Assembly (NCBI GenBank): GCA_905216025.1
Contig: CAJMSE010000004.1
Span: 104,579 to 168,578, forward strand
DNA length: 64,000 nt
Reading direction: 5' to 3'
DNA from: an uncultured bacterium
Lineage (GTDB): Bacteria; Bacteroidota; Bacteroidia; Bacteroidales; Bacteroidaceae
In this document: in pieces, positions 43,010 through 51,030 of the stretch
Layout of the letters: each line of letters starts with the position of its first letter
Position numbering within the stretch: position 1 is the stretch's first letter
Program-made: the position numbers and the translations under genes
The notes under the pieces: generated by a model
Told to the model about the DNA's origin: nothing
Database searches by the model: none
The model's input: the letters and a program-made list of their open reading frames with translations, nothing else

Positions 43010-43798
43010 TTATATTTTCTTCGGATATACCTTATCTACATTCTCTATAAGTTTGCCAACAAACGTATTTGCTTCCTTTATCAAATTTGTTATATCCTCC
43101 AATGTTATATTTACTAATTCCATTCTATCTATATTTGAGAAATAAAATCTGTGCACAATATTGTTTCGCTTATCAAGACATACTCTGAGTTTCTTATAAT
43201 CGGGAATTTCTATACTAATTATCTTCATAAACATATCTTCAACTTTATCAAATCGATGATATACTACCCCTTTAAAGAAGAAATTATGCACCTGCCTTTC
43301 TATATCAGAAACTTCTTTTGTGAATTTGCGCAAGGTTTTATAATAAGTAACAGCATTCTCATAAACTTTTTCATTCGAATATATCATACAGAGAATGAAA
43401 TCAGAAAGGAATAATTCCAATATGCTGAAAACATCAGTATATAAACCGTTGTAAAATGTTTGTTCTATTTCTTTAGGGGCCTCACACTTCAATAAATTCA
43501 ATATTTTTGCAATATTTTCTTTATAATACTCCCATGCTGCGCCATATCCCGGATAACAAGATATATTTCCTGTACTATCTATGGCTATTCCTTTTTCCGT
43601 AAAATATATAGCATAAGGAACAGCTCTTCTATTTTCATTTAAAACTAAATTACTAATTACAGTATGAGTCTTTCTGTCATAAGAATAACTATCATTTGTT
43701 ATAGATGAACCCATATCACAACAAGTCCAACCTTGTGCATAATGTACCTTTGCATTGGCTACAATTTCTCCTTTAACTTCTATTATATAGTTTTTCAT
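43010..43798 (-). CDS. HEPN-like protein
   Basis: 262 aa, strikingly AT-rich. The N-terminal half is beta-rich ('KGEIVANAKVHYAQGWTC'). The C-terminal half (about 120-255) is helical and contains 'DKRNNIVHRFYF' near residue 213, matching the Rx4-6H motif of HEPN ribonucleases and nucleotide-binding partners. HEPN proteins are frequent effectors in toxin-antitoxin and abortive infection systems. It begins 37 bp after the restriction-modification gene, so it probably belongs to that operon. It could instead be a non-catalytic partner; RNase activity is inferred from the motif only. Confidence 0.65.
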   Translation of the reverse strand: MKNYIIEVKGEIVANAKVHYAQGWTCCDMGSSITNDSYSYDRKTHTVISNLVLNENRRAVPYAIYFTEKGIAIDSTGNISCYPGYGAAWEYYKENIAKILNLLKCEAPKEIEQTFYNGLYTDVFSILELFLSDFILCMIYSNEKVYENAVTYYKTLRKFTKEVSDIERQVHNFFFKGVVYHRFDKVEDMFMKIISIEIPDYKKLRVCLDKRNNIVHRFYFSNIDRMELVNITLEDITNLIKEANTFVGKLIENVDKVYPKKI

Positions 43799-43835
43799 AC
43801 AAACATTATTATATCAAACTTTTATTTTCCAAAAT

Positions 43836-46800
43836 TTATACTGGTTTTATCATCGACTCTATAAATGTAATTTCATCATCATTTAAATTGTATTTCTTAT
43901 ACAATTCCGCATCTGTCCATGACTTGGAGAAATCCTGCATAGGTACAAACGAATACGCCTTTTGCATCGCATTTTGTGTTATTTTAACGATTGAGACTAA
44001 TAGATGAAATAATTTAGTCTGCATATAAGAGACTACATTTTCCGCTACTTGTTTGCTTTCATATGGACCTATAACTAAATAAGTCTCTGTACAACAAGAC
44101 CCTGGCTCTACAATAAATGGCGTTATCCAATCAACTTTAGAATTTCCTACGCCCCAAGCTTTGGGTATTAATACTTTATAATAATCTATCCATTCAACAT
44201 TCTTTCTAACAGTTTCTCGTTTAATATAACCGACTCCATTCTTACGCCATCCATTATAATAAAACTCTATACTATCATTAAATGGAGCAAGGCTGAAATC
44301 AGGCTTCACTCGTTTATAGCTATTATTCTCCCTAATATCATAACCAAATGGATCATTTGGACTGATTATATCAGAGAATCTTTGTTCATTTAGTTTCTGT
44401 ACTTTTCGTAAAATATCAATAATCTTACTATCTCTTATAAATACCTCTGCATTCTGCTCACGCATCGGACGCTCTACCACATTAATATTATTACCATTAT
44501 GAGTTACAACCGTACATAAACCGTCCTCATGACGATTCCTTAAGAAATAGCTGACCCCACCTTTTATTTCAACACCTGGGAAACAATCAGATGCATCAGG
44601 ATAGTCATGCAGAATTCTTAAATGATTATCATTCAACATATTATCCCTAAATTCATCCAATCCACGACCTCCTGTAAACCAACGAGAAGGGGTAATAATA
44701 CAAATATATTGAGTAGATAAATTACGCGCTATATCAACAAAATAGTTATAAATAGCAGGTGCACTTGAGCCCATTCCTCCTCCATCATTTCTTTGATATG
44801 GCGGATTGCCGATAATTGTATCAAATCTCATATCTTTTAATTTCTTTATTATCTTTTCGTTGTTTTTTCCGATTAAATCATACGAGTTAAAATCGGAGAA
44901 GATGTTTTCAATAGGCATCTCAAGCATGGCGTAAATCTTGCGCGTAAATTCGTATGCCAATGTAGATGTCGGAATTGCATATATTCTTGTTTTTACTTTC
45001 TCGCCAAACCTCTTATATAAAGCTATGGAGAATTCTCCCTGTTTAGACGCTATATCAAGGAATTTAACATCTTCTTTGTTATCCAATTCTTCAAACGGTA
45101 GAATTTCAACCATCTCATCTGCCACCTTTGCAGGCGTGACAATCTCAGAATCAGAAAAGCGCCCGAATTTGCTCATGGCAACCTCTACACGTTCAATAGG
45201 CTGAAGAGCTGCATCGCGTATTAAATCGTTTGTATTCTCTATTTTATAATCGAGTTTCTGCAAGATAAACGGATTACTCTTTTGCTGAATTGTAGTCAAG
45301 ACCTTTATATTCAAACCAAGATTCTTAGCAATACGTCGATTATCTTCCGTTGCCGGAATTGCAGATATAATCTCTTCCAACGACTTTACAGTAGATTCCG
45401 TCAAAAAGGCAAAGAAGAGAACACGAGCATAATAGGCTGCTAACCGTTTTCCCAATTTATCGTTTTCAACTTCTTGCGGATATTCGGGTTGTGGATTATC
45501 GTTGGTTTCCAGTTTCGCATCACCTTTTTGTTGCCCAGCCGGCTCATCAGGATTATCATAATCATCTCCCTCACCCTCTGACGGCTTTATTTGCAAACCG
45601 CTTTTATCATCAATCGGGGCAATCCCTTGAATAACTTTTAGTATTTCGGTATCACTCAAAAGGATACTATCTGCCGGTATATCCGACGCTTCATCCTTTA
45701 TGCTACGATTACGAGAATATTCACGTACGGCATCGGTAATATTAGTCGGCGTTACTTTCTGTAATTTATTCTTATTCAGTACAATGATAGGTGAGACAGA
45801 CAATTCTTTTGCTATGCGTTCTTTCAACTGTACATTTCCCTGAACTTCCGTATTGACATTGTATAGCTGAGACTTCAACTCCTGCAAACGAAACATGCGG
45901 TTCGGATTGAAGTCAACCAACAACGTCTGCGGCTTCATATTGTATTTAATAATATTGCCGCTTCCGTCTTTAAAAGTCTTCACATATTGATTCTGCAATC
46001 GGAATATCGCCTGATCGTATTCTTGCGGAGAAGCTGTATCTTTGAGATAAATCATTGTATCCCACTGCGGAACAGTCGTACCTGTCAGCATGCGGTTAAC
46101 GGTCAAAGTCAATGTCTTGCGATTCTTTTCCTCACAAACCTTGATAGTCCGCTTCACATCATCTGTTTGTTTATACTTCTTTATATCGTCAAAGCCTGCT
46201 ATATTAATAATCTCATATTCGTTCAGATTCTTAAAACGCTTTTTCTCCCGACAAATCAATGCAGCCATCGCATCACAAGAAGAGCGAAAAGGTAATACCA
46301 TGACGATATGCCGACACATCTTACCATCTTTAATTTTATCGTAATCAAGAAATCCGAGCAAATTCTCATCCTCTTTCGAACCGTCGATTACTTCCAATAA
46401 ATCCAATATCTCCGCTTCGTGTATAAATTGCCGATGACTACCGCCGTCATTAAACCTCATCGAATGTGAACGGAACAACTCGGAAAATACGTAGGTGATA
46501 CCACCTTTACGTAATTCTTCCATCTTTTTTATAGCAGATTTACTGGGATTAAACGCGAAACGTATCATTTCCGGAAAGCCATAGTATGGATTATCCCATT
46601 CGTTGCACTCATCTTCTTTCAGATGCTCATCATCCCATTGCTTTTGAGCGTCAATAATATCAGTGAACTGCACAAAGGCGATAATATCCTCTTTCTGAAA
46701 TTCATCTCCCATCAGAATCCGATATGGCGTGCCGGAAAGATGTATCTTGATTTTCGCTTTCAATATTTTTACGGCGTCTTCAACCTTATCAAGCGTTTCA

Positions 46801-47771
46801 AAGCCTTCGACACTCTTCAATTCGCTGTCTATTTCACTCTTTTTGATTTTTTGCTCCTGCAACACTTTCCCGTATGAATCAGCACGGGCACCAAAATGCG
46901 TTTCATCTATAATGAGCAAATCTATCTGCCGCTCGAAAACCTCTTTGTGCTTCGCCTTGATTTTCTCGCCTTGCAAGTCCTGTAACGTTAAGAACAATGC
47001 CACTTTCTCCTCTACTGCGAGTGTATCTGCAATGATTGTCTCACAACTTCTCAACGATTTACTGTTCAAGAACTTGTAACCGGCAAAATAGACATGGCTC
47101 TCAACCGTCTTTTTCCATTCCTCTTCTACATCGGCTTTCGCGGAAACAATAACAACAACCTTAGCATCCATTTCTTTGGCACAGCACATTGCCGTGAATG
47201 ATTTGCCGAACCGCATGACCGCATAAAGCAACAGATTTGTCCGCCCGGCAGCTACCGCCGCTTTAAAACTGTCTATAACATGTTGCTGATTATCCCGTGG
47301 AGAATAACTTGCCGTCCTGTCATAAATTAATGTTTGTGGCAACCGATCGGGAGAATAAAACCGATATTTGCCGTCTTTATTAAGAGCACTTTGATGAATA
47401 TCATATATTGCCTCGTCCAAATCTGCCGTTGTTGCTCCTTCAAAAAATTCCTTTGAATAGTAGGGCAAATCACTAAAAGTATCAGGTTTCAACCTACTTC
47501 TTCCTTTCTCTTGTTCCAAAAATGAGTGAACTGCATAATCCCGAAAAATAGTATTCTCATCTATCTGTGCCGAATGTTCGTACCGTTTTACCAAATTCGG
47601 GAATATTGTGCTCCATTCATCCAAACGCACCCGTACTCCTCGTGACGTATCACCGACTTTCAGATAGTTGGGTACGGTTTCCGTTGAAAACGCATAGATA
47701 TGCGGTTCGACCCGTCCTACAATCAGACCGTCAAGAAGCGTTGTATCTAATTTTATATTTACGTCTGCCAT
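43836..47771 (-). CDS. Single-chain restriction-modification enzyme: GIY-YIG-like nuclease, SF2 helicase, N6-adenine methylase
   Basis: 1311 aa. Residues 23-60 ('IYAFSTETVPNYLKVGDTS') resemble the T5orf172/Mug113 branch of GIY-YIG nucleases. A helicase follows: motif I 'YAVMRFGKSFTA' (about 185), motif II 'LLIIDETHFG' (about 289), motif III 'HLSGTPYR', and a motif VI-like 'YDQAIFRLQNQ' unlike the usual QxxGRxxR. A methylase follows with motif I-like 'FLDIASKQGEFSIALY' (about 908) and catalytic IIGNPPYQRN (about 988). The last 220 residues are probably the target-recognition part. The order nuclease-helicase-methylase-specificity parallels Type ISP enzymes such as LlaGI, which use an Mrr-type nuclease instead. 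A ribosome-binding site AAAGGAAAT precedes the ATG. Confidence 0.85.
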   Translation of the reverse strand: MADVNIKLDTTLLDGLIVGRVEPHIYAFSTETVPNYLKVGDTSRGVRVRLDEWSTIFPNLVKRYEHSAQIDENTIFRDYAVHSFLEQEKGRSRLKPDTFSDLPYYSKEFFEGATTADLDEAIYDIHQSALNKDGKYRFYSPDRLPQTLIYDRTASYSPRDNQQHVIDSFKAAVAAGRTNLLLYAVMRFGKSFTAMCCAKEMDAKVVVIVSAKADVEEEWKKTVESHVYFAGYKFLNSKSLRSCETIIADTLAVEEKVALFLTLQDLQGEKIKAKHKEVFERQIDLLIIDETHFGARADSYGKVLQEQKIKKSEIDSELKSVEGFETLDKVEDAVKILKAKIKIHLSGTPYRILMGDEFQKEDIIAFVQFTDIIDAQKQWDDEHLKEDECNEWDNPYYGFPEMIRFAFNPSKSAIKKMEELRKGGITYVFSELFRSHSMRFNDGGSHRQFIHEAEILDLLEVIDGSKEDENLLGFLDYDKIKDGKMCRHIVMVLPFRSSCDAMAALICREKKRFKNLNEYEIINIAGFDDIKKYKQTDDVKRTIKVCEEKNRKTLTLTVNRMLTGTTVPQWDTMIYLKDTASPQEYDQAIFRLQNQYVKTFKDGSGNIIKYNMKPQTLLVDFNPNRMFRLQELKSQLYNVNTEVQGNVQLKERIAKELSVSPIIVLNKNKLQKVTPTNITDAVREYSRNRSIKDEASDIPADSILLSDTEILKVIQGIAPIDDKSGLQIKPSEGEGDDYDNPDEPAGQQKGDAKLETNDNPQPEYPQEVENDKLGKRLAAYYARVLFFAFLTESTVKSLEEIISAIPATEDNRRIAKNLGLNIKVLTTIQQKSNPFILQKLDYKIENTNDLIRDAALQPIERVEVAMSKFGRFSDSEIVTPAKVADEMVEILPFEELDNKEDVKFLDIASKQGEFSIALYKRFGEKVKTRIYAIPTSTLAYEFTRKIYAMLEMPIENIFSDFNSYDLIGKNNEKIIKKLKDMRFDTIIGNPPYQRNDGGGMGSSAPAIYNYFVDIARNLSTQYICIITPSRWFTGGRGLDEFRDNMLNDNHLRILHDYPDASDCFPGVEIKGGVSYFLRNRHEDGLCTVVTHNGNNINVVERPMREQNAEVFIRDSKIIDILRKVQKLNEQRFSDIISPNDPFGYDIRENNSYKRVKPDFSLAPFNDSIEFYYNGWRKNGVGYIKRETVRKNVEWIDYYKVLIPKAWGVGNSKVDWITPFIVEPGSCCTETYLVIGPYESKQVAENVVSYMQTKLFHLLVSIVKITQNAMQKAYSFVPMQDFSKSWTDAELYKKYNLNDDEITFIESMIKPV

Positions 47772-47831
47772 ATTATTTCCTTTCTTTTAATAACGAGACA
47801 AAGACTTCTTATTTTCAATTAACCCGATATA

Positions 47832-47943
47832 TGTCCACAAAATGTCACTTTCGTGGACATATTCACAATGACGTGTCCATGAAATGCCACTTTCGTGGAC
47901 ACGTTCATATCAACATATACATAAAATCGAATTCTCGTGTACA
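47832..47943. promoter_or_regulatory. Three 28-bp palindromes with exact 42-bp period
   Basis: Copies lie at 47832-47859, 47874-47901 and 47916-47943, each starting 42 bp after the last. Copies 1 and 2 read TGTCCAyrAAATGyCAC then TTTCGTGGACA and are imperfect inverted repeats; copy 3 is decayed but aligned (TATACATAAAA...TCGTGTACA). The linkers are 14 bp and less conserved. The array fills the gap between the fic stop (47946) and the start of the restriction gene (47771). An operator array or RNA hairpin series is plausible; spacers are too short for CRISPR. Confidence 0.75.
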
Positions 47944-47945
47944 GA

Positions 47946-49079
47946 TTATCCGCTTATTGATTCTATTACCGGAGCATCTTCATCCAATTCAGCATGATTG
48001 ATGAACAAATCTACCAACAGAATATTAATGTAATAGTTTTCTCTCCCTATTTTCTCTTTACGGAGAAGCCCGGATTCTACAATCATATCAAGGTACTTTG
48101 CTACAGTTTTTCTATTCAGCATCAAATCCCTTTCCATAAATTCTATTTTCGTATATGGGTGGAAGAAAAGATTGTTTATCAATTCATGCTTGTATTGCTT
48201 GCCGAATAAAGGACGCAAAACCGCTTTATAGTCATTCATCAACTTGGAAATACCTTTTACCAATCTAATCGTATCCACAGCCGTTTCCTCAACACCTTTC
48301 AGTATGTATAGTATCCATTCTTCCCATTCCTTTGCATTATTCATGCCTTTGTCACGTATGGCTTGAATGAGTCGATAGTACGTAGCTTTATGATGAGTAA
48401 TATACCTGCTCAAATACAATATAGGCAGGTCGAGCAGGCCTGATGTAACCAAATATAAAACATTTATGATACGCCCTGTGCGTCCATTCCCGTCATAGAA
48501 AGGATGGATGCTTTCAAACTGATGATGAATAATCGCCATCTTTATGAGTGGGTCTAAATCGCATAATGCTTCATCATTGACAAACGTTTCCAAGTTTTGC
48601 ATGTATTGTTCTATCTGTTCCTTATCTTGTGGAGGAGTATAAACAACACGACCATCTTCACGAATTAGCCGAGTACCGGGATTAGTTCTGAAACCGGCAT
48701 TGTTGTGCACCAGCTCCGACTGTATTTGTTTTATAACGCCATTGGTCAACAACGGTGTTCTACGTACCATGGCAAACCCTCTACTTATCGCCTCGCGGTA
48801 AGCGAGCACTTCCTTTGTAGATGCATTGATAATTGTCTGTCTATAATCTAATCCCGCTTTATACAAATCATCTTGAGTTGTGACAATGTTTTCCACCTCA
48901 GAACTATCCTTTGCTTCCTGCAATGTGAGCGTACTGATGAGTATCTGTTCATTTGGAATCGTTTGGGCAACACCTTTCAATTCCGCCAGTCTCCTATGGG
49001 AGTTGGTCAACTGCTTCAATATTTCCTTGGTTTCCAAATCATAAGGAAGCGGTAATGTTGGAATGGAGTATTCTCTCAT
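47946..49079 (-). CDS. Fic-family protein with inhibitory helix and winged-helix end
   Basis: 377 aa. The Fic core motif HPFYDGNGRTGR (about residues 194-205) is complete, so AMP or another NMP transfer is expected. The N-terminal region carries 'DSSEVENIV' near residue 58, matching the inhibitory (S/T)xxxE(G/N) helix, so the enzyme is probably self-inhibited. The last 100 residues ('TKIEFMERDLMLNRKTVAKYLDMIVESGLL') form a winged helix that could bind DNA, perhaps the adjacent palindromes. It lies 16 bp after the 330-aa gene and shares its operon. Confidence 0.9.
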   Translation of the reverse strand: MREYSIPTLPLPYDLETKEILKQLTNSHRRLAELKGVAQTIPNEQILISTLTLQEAKDSSEVENIVTTQDDLYKAGLDYRQTIINASTKEVLAYREAISRGFAMVRRTPLLTNGVIKQIQSELVHNNAGFRTNPGTRLIREDGRVVYTPPQDKEQIEQYMQNLETFVNDEALCDLDPLIKMAIIHHQFESIHPFYDGNGRTGRIINVLYLVTSGLLDLPILYLSRYITHHKATYYRLIQAIRDKGMNNAKEWEEWILYILKGVEETAVDTIRLVKGISKLMNDYKAVLRPLFGKQYKHELINNLFFHPYTKIEFMERDLMLNRKTVAKYLDMIVESGLLRKEKIGRENYYINILLVDLFINHAELDEDAPVIESISG

Positions 49080-49095
49080 ATTGTGTTATGACATT

Positions 49096-50088
49096 TTATC
49101 TTTTAATTAAATCTACAAAACGTATTTTGTCTTTGGGTGATTTTGCCTTCCAATCCTTGATAATACAATAAACACCGTTGTGTTTGTGCATATTGCCGGT
49201 TCTGCAACCTTCGCAAGGATTCATTTTCGGCTCGTCGAACAACGACTGTTCAACAGATGGTTTCAAGCCGCAACTGTCGGGTACAACGCATTTAAGCCCA
49301 TCCATCTGCCATAAGTTCCATGATATTATATATGCAATATACAATAATGATTTTAGCAGCGGAGCCTTGTTGAATTTTGCCTGATAATACTCAATGAATG
49401 TCATCAGCAGATTTTCGCGGGCTATCAGCAGGTTGTCACCCTGCCATTCATATCCGTATATATTCTGAAACGCCACTTGCGCCCATTTCAACCATTCGCC
49501 CGATGTTTCGGTATTCTCGCTCACGATGCGCAATTTGCGGTCAAGTAGACCTATGCGGTTTTCCAATGCGATGGGAAGGCCGGTTGTTGTGTCATACCGG
49601 CTGACGAGATACGGAGCTTCGCCGCATGTTATTTCAAGCCGTGTGCTACGGACATAGTCGCGCCATGTCTTATCCTCGGGAAATATGATTTTCTCCGTGC
49701 TTGTTGTCCATGTATGGTCATTGTTCTCGTGATTGAACACATCCTCACGCCCGAACCAGTCATGGTCGACCAGATTATTTTGAGTATTGCAAATCCATGA
49801 CGGGGTAAACACTTCTGCTTTCTCGCGACTGCGGTCCCGTTGCAAATCCCGCCTTTTCAGTACGCGCGGCATGATGACGTGTCCGTTTTTACCCGTAATC
49901 AGTTCGGGCTTGATAGGAGATTTATATTCATATCCCTTACCAAGATGCTCATAATCTGACGTTGCCCAAAATATATTGCATTGGCCATCATCCCTGCTCA
50001 TCGTATGGTCCTTGAGCAAGGTGTTGAATAATTCGGGTGATATATCCTGTATGTAGTCCTCCAATATGTCCGTTTCGCTGTATATCAT
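49096..50088 (-). CDS. Restriction-associated protein ('subunit M'-like), companion of the RM enzyme
   Basis: 330 aa. The central 'REKAEVFTPSWICNTQNNLVD' (about residues 88-108) resembles the motif X region (FTP) of N6-adenine methylases, but no NPPY or canonical motif I is seen, so independent methylase activity is doubtful. 'CEGCRTGNMHKHNGVYC' near the C-terminus could bind a metal. Proteins like this are often annotated 'restriction endonuclease subunit M' in Bacteroidetes. It is the first gene of the fic-RM-HEPN operon and is a candidate specificity or loading factor. Confidence 0.6.
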   Translation of the reverse strand: MIYSETDILEDYIQDISPELFNTLLKDHTMSRDDGQCNIFWATSDYEHLGKGYEYKSPIKPELITGKNGHVIMPRVLKRRDLQRDRSREKAEVFTPSWICNTQNNLVDHDWFGREDVFNHENNDHTWTTSTEKIIFPEDKTWRDYVRSTRLEITCGEAPYLVSRYDTTTGLPIALENRIGLLDRKLRIVSENTETSGEWLKWAQVAFQNIYGYEWQGDNLLIARENLLMTFIEYYQAKFNKAPLLKSLLYIAYIISWNLWQMDGLKCVVPDSCGLKPSVEQSLFDEPKMNPCEGCRTGNMHKHNGVYCIIKDWKAKSPKDKIRFVDLIKR

Positions 50089-50174
50089 GCTTTACACTCT
50101 CCAATGGTTCTTTTTGCTTCATATTACAATACGACTGATTTGCCGCCAGATTACGGCATAACCACATCTGACGC

Positions 50175-50182
50175 AAAGTTAG
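50175..50182 (-). promoter_or_regulatory. -7 promoter element of the restriction operon
   Basis: TAACTTTG then CG on the minus strand, 87 bp upstream of the 330-aa gene. No clear -33 box. Confidence 0.45.
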
Positions 50183-50300
50183 TAATTTTATTTGGAATAG
50201 CACTTATCCGTAAAAAACAATTGACACGGCAGGAGGAAATATCGCTAAAAGGTATGAGTTTCGGCCATACGCTGGCAAACAAGAGGATGGTGTATCAAAA

Positions 50301-50450
50301 TATTTCTCGAACTTTGCGGCCGCACTTAAAAGAAAGTCTTTCTCCACTTTCGCATCCGGCGAAATCAGTTTCTCGACTACCGCACGAACTCTCCGGCACA
50401 GCTCTTACGAGCCTCAATATCTTTCAGCGGAAATTGCTAAAATACAGCAG
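50301..50450 (-). pseudogene. Decayed copy of the 3' end of the 57592-58401 gene
   Basis: The plus-strand text TATTTCTCGA...CTCCACTTTCGCATCCG... matches 57590-57736 at roughly 75% by eye. On the minus strand it reads 'EARKSCAGE' then, after a frameshift, 'VVEKLISPDAKVEKDFLLSA', matching the C-terminus of the secreted protein ('MRKSCADELRTVAEKFSSDA'). No start, signal peptide or intact frame remains. The 121-aa plus-strand frame here is antisense and not a gene. Confidence 0.65.
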
Positions 50451-50514
50451 GTTGCAAAAACTGGCTTAATACAGATTTACTTTACACGTGTTTAACAATT
50501 AAAACGTGTAAGAA

Positions 50515-50630
50515 ATGGAAGAAAAGAAGAGACGTTCCCCTCGTAAATTGGACATTCAATTCAAGTTGGGTGTATTGAAGGATTATTATGAGAGCGGCTG
50601 CTCCCTGGAGAGCATCAGCCGCAAATATTC
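50515..50630 (+). mobile_element. Truncated IS transposase OrfA remnant
   Basis: The frame begins MEEKKRRSPRKLDIQFKLGV, continuing 'LKDYYESGCSLESISRKYSF', the N-terminal helix-turn-helix of IS3-type OrfA proteins. After about 39 codons it runs straight into repeat A and the similarity stops. Only the first third of OrfA is left; no OrfB or terminal repeats were found. Confidence 0.6.
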
Positions 50631-50789
50631 CTTTCAGTCCGGAATGGGAAGAAAGACCCGCCGCCAATGGTTACCGCTTGGGGAAGCGGGAGAGTAGGCG
50701 AGCGCCACGCCTTTTTTGATTTTATCGCAATCAAGAAATATGGGCAAATTCTCATCTTCTTTCAAACCATGGGTTGCTTCCAATAATTC
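50628..50789. repeat. Repeat A: 5S rRNA-like fragment joined to an RM-gene fragment
   Basis: 162 bp, about 90% identical to repeat B (55264-55425). The first part (50664-50717) resembles the sense 3' end of 5S rRNA (AATGGTTACCG..., GCGGGAGAGTAGGCGAGCGCC, T run). Just before it, TCCGGAATGGGAAG matches the antisense strand of 5S (as at 63523-63537). The part from 50717 on, continuing to about 50816, matches the helicase-coding stretch of the RM gene at 46332-46435. Confidence 0.7.
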
Positions 50790-50994
50790 AAAAATCTCAG
50801 TCCCGTGTATGAATTGTTTTTATTTATACAACAGAGGGCATTTTTTAAGACTGCCACGTGCTTGTTGACTCTTTAGTTACACAAAAATTCCGAATTATCG
50901 CAAAATTCGTTTCCTTTTAAAGATGATTTTAGATAAAATTTACTTATATCACGTGCGGAACGATGATTTTATGCCGCCTTCTCAATAAAATGTG

Positions 50995-51002
50995 TACCTT
51001 TG
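50995..51002 (+). promoter_or_regulatory. -7 promoter element of the AlbA_2 gene
   Basis: TACCTTTG then CA, 28 bp upstream of ATG 51031. Confidence 0.5.
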
Positions 51003-51030
51003 CAAGATAATGCACGAGAATTCGTATAGA

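Noticed and set aside
47832..47943. CRISPR array
   Set aside because: There are only three units, the repeats are palindromic and the 14-bp spacers are far too short and partly similar.
50104..50469. 121-aa plus-strand frame
   Set aside because: It is antisense to the decayed copy of the secreted-protein gene.
50664..50717. Functional 5S rRNA gene
   Set aside because: Only the 3' portion resembles 5S; the 5' half is missing or inverted.
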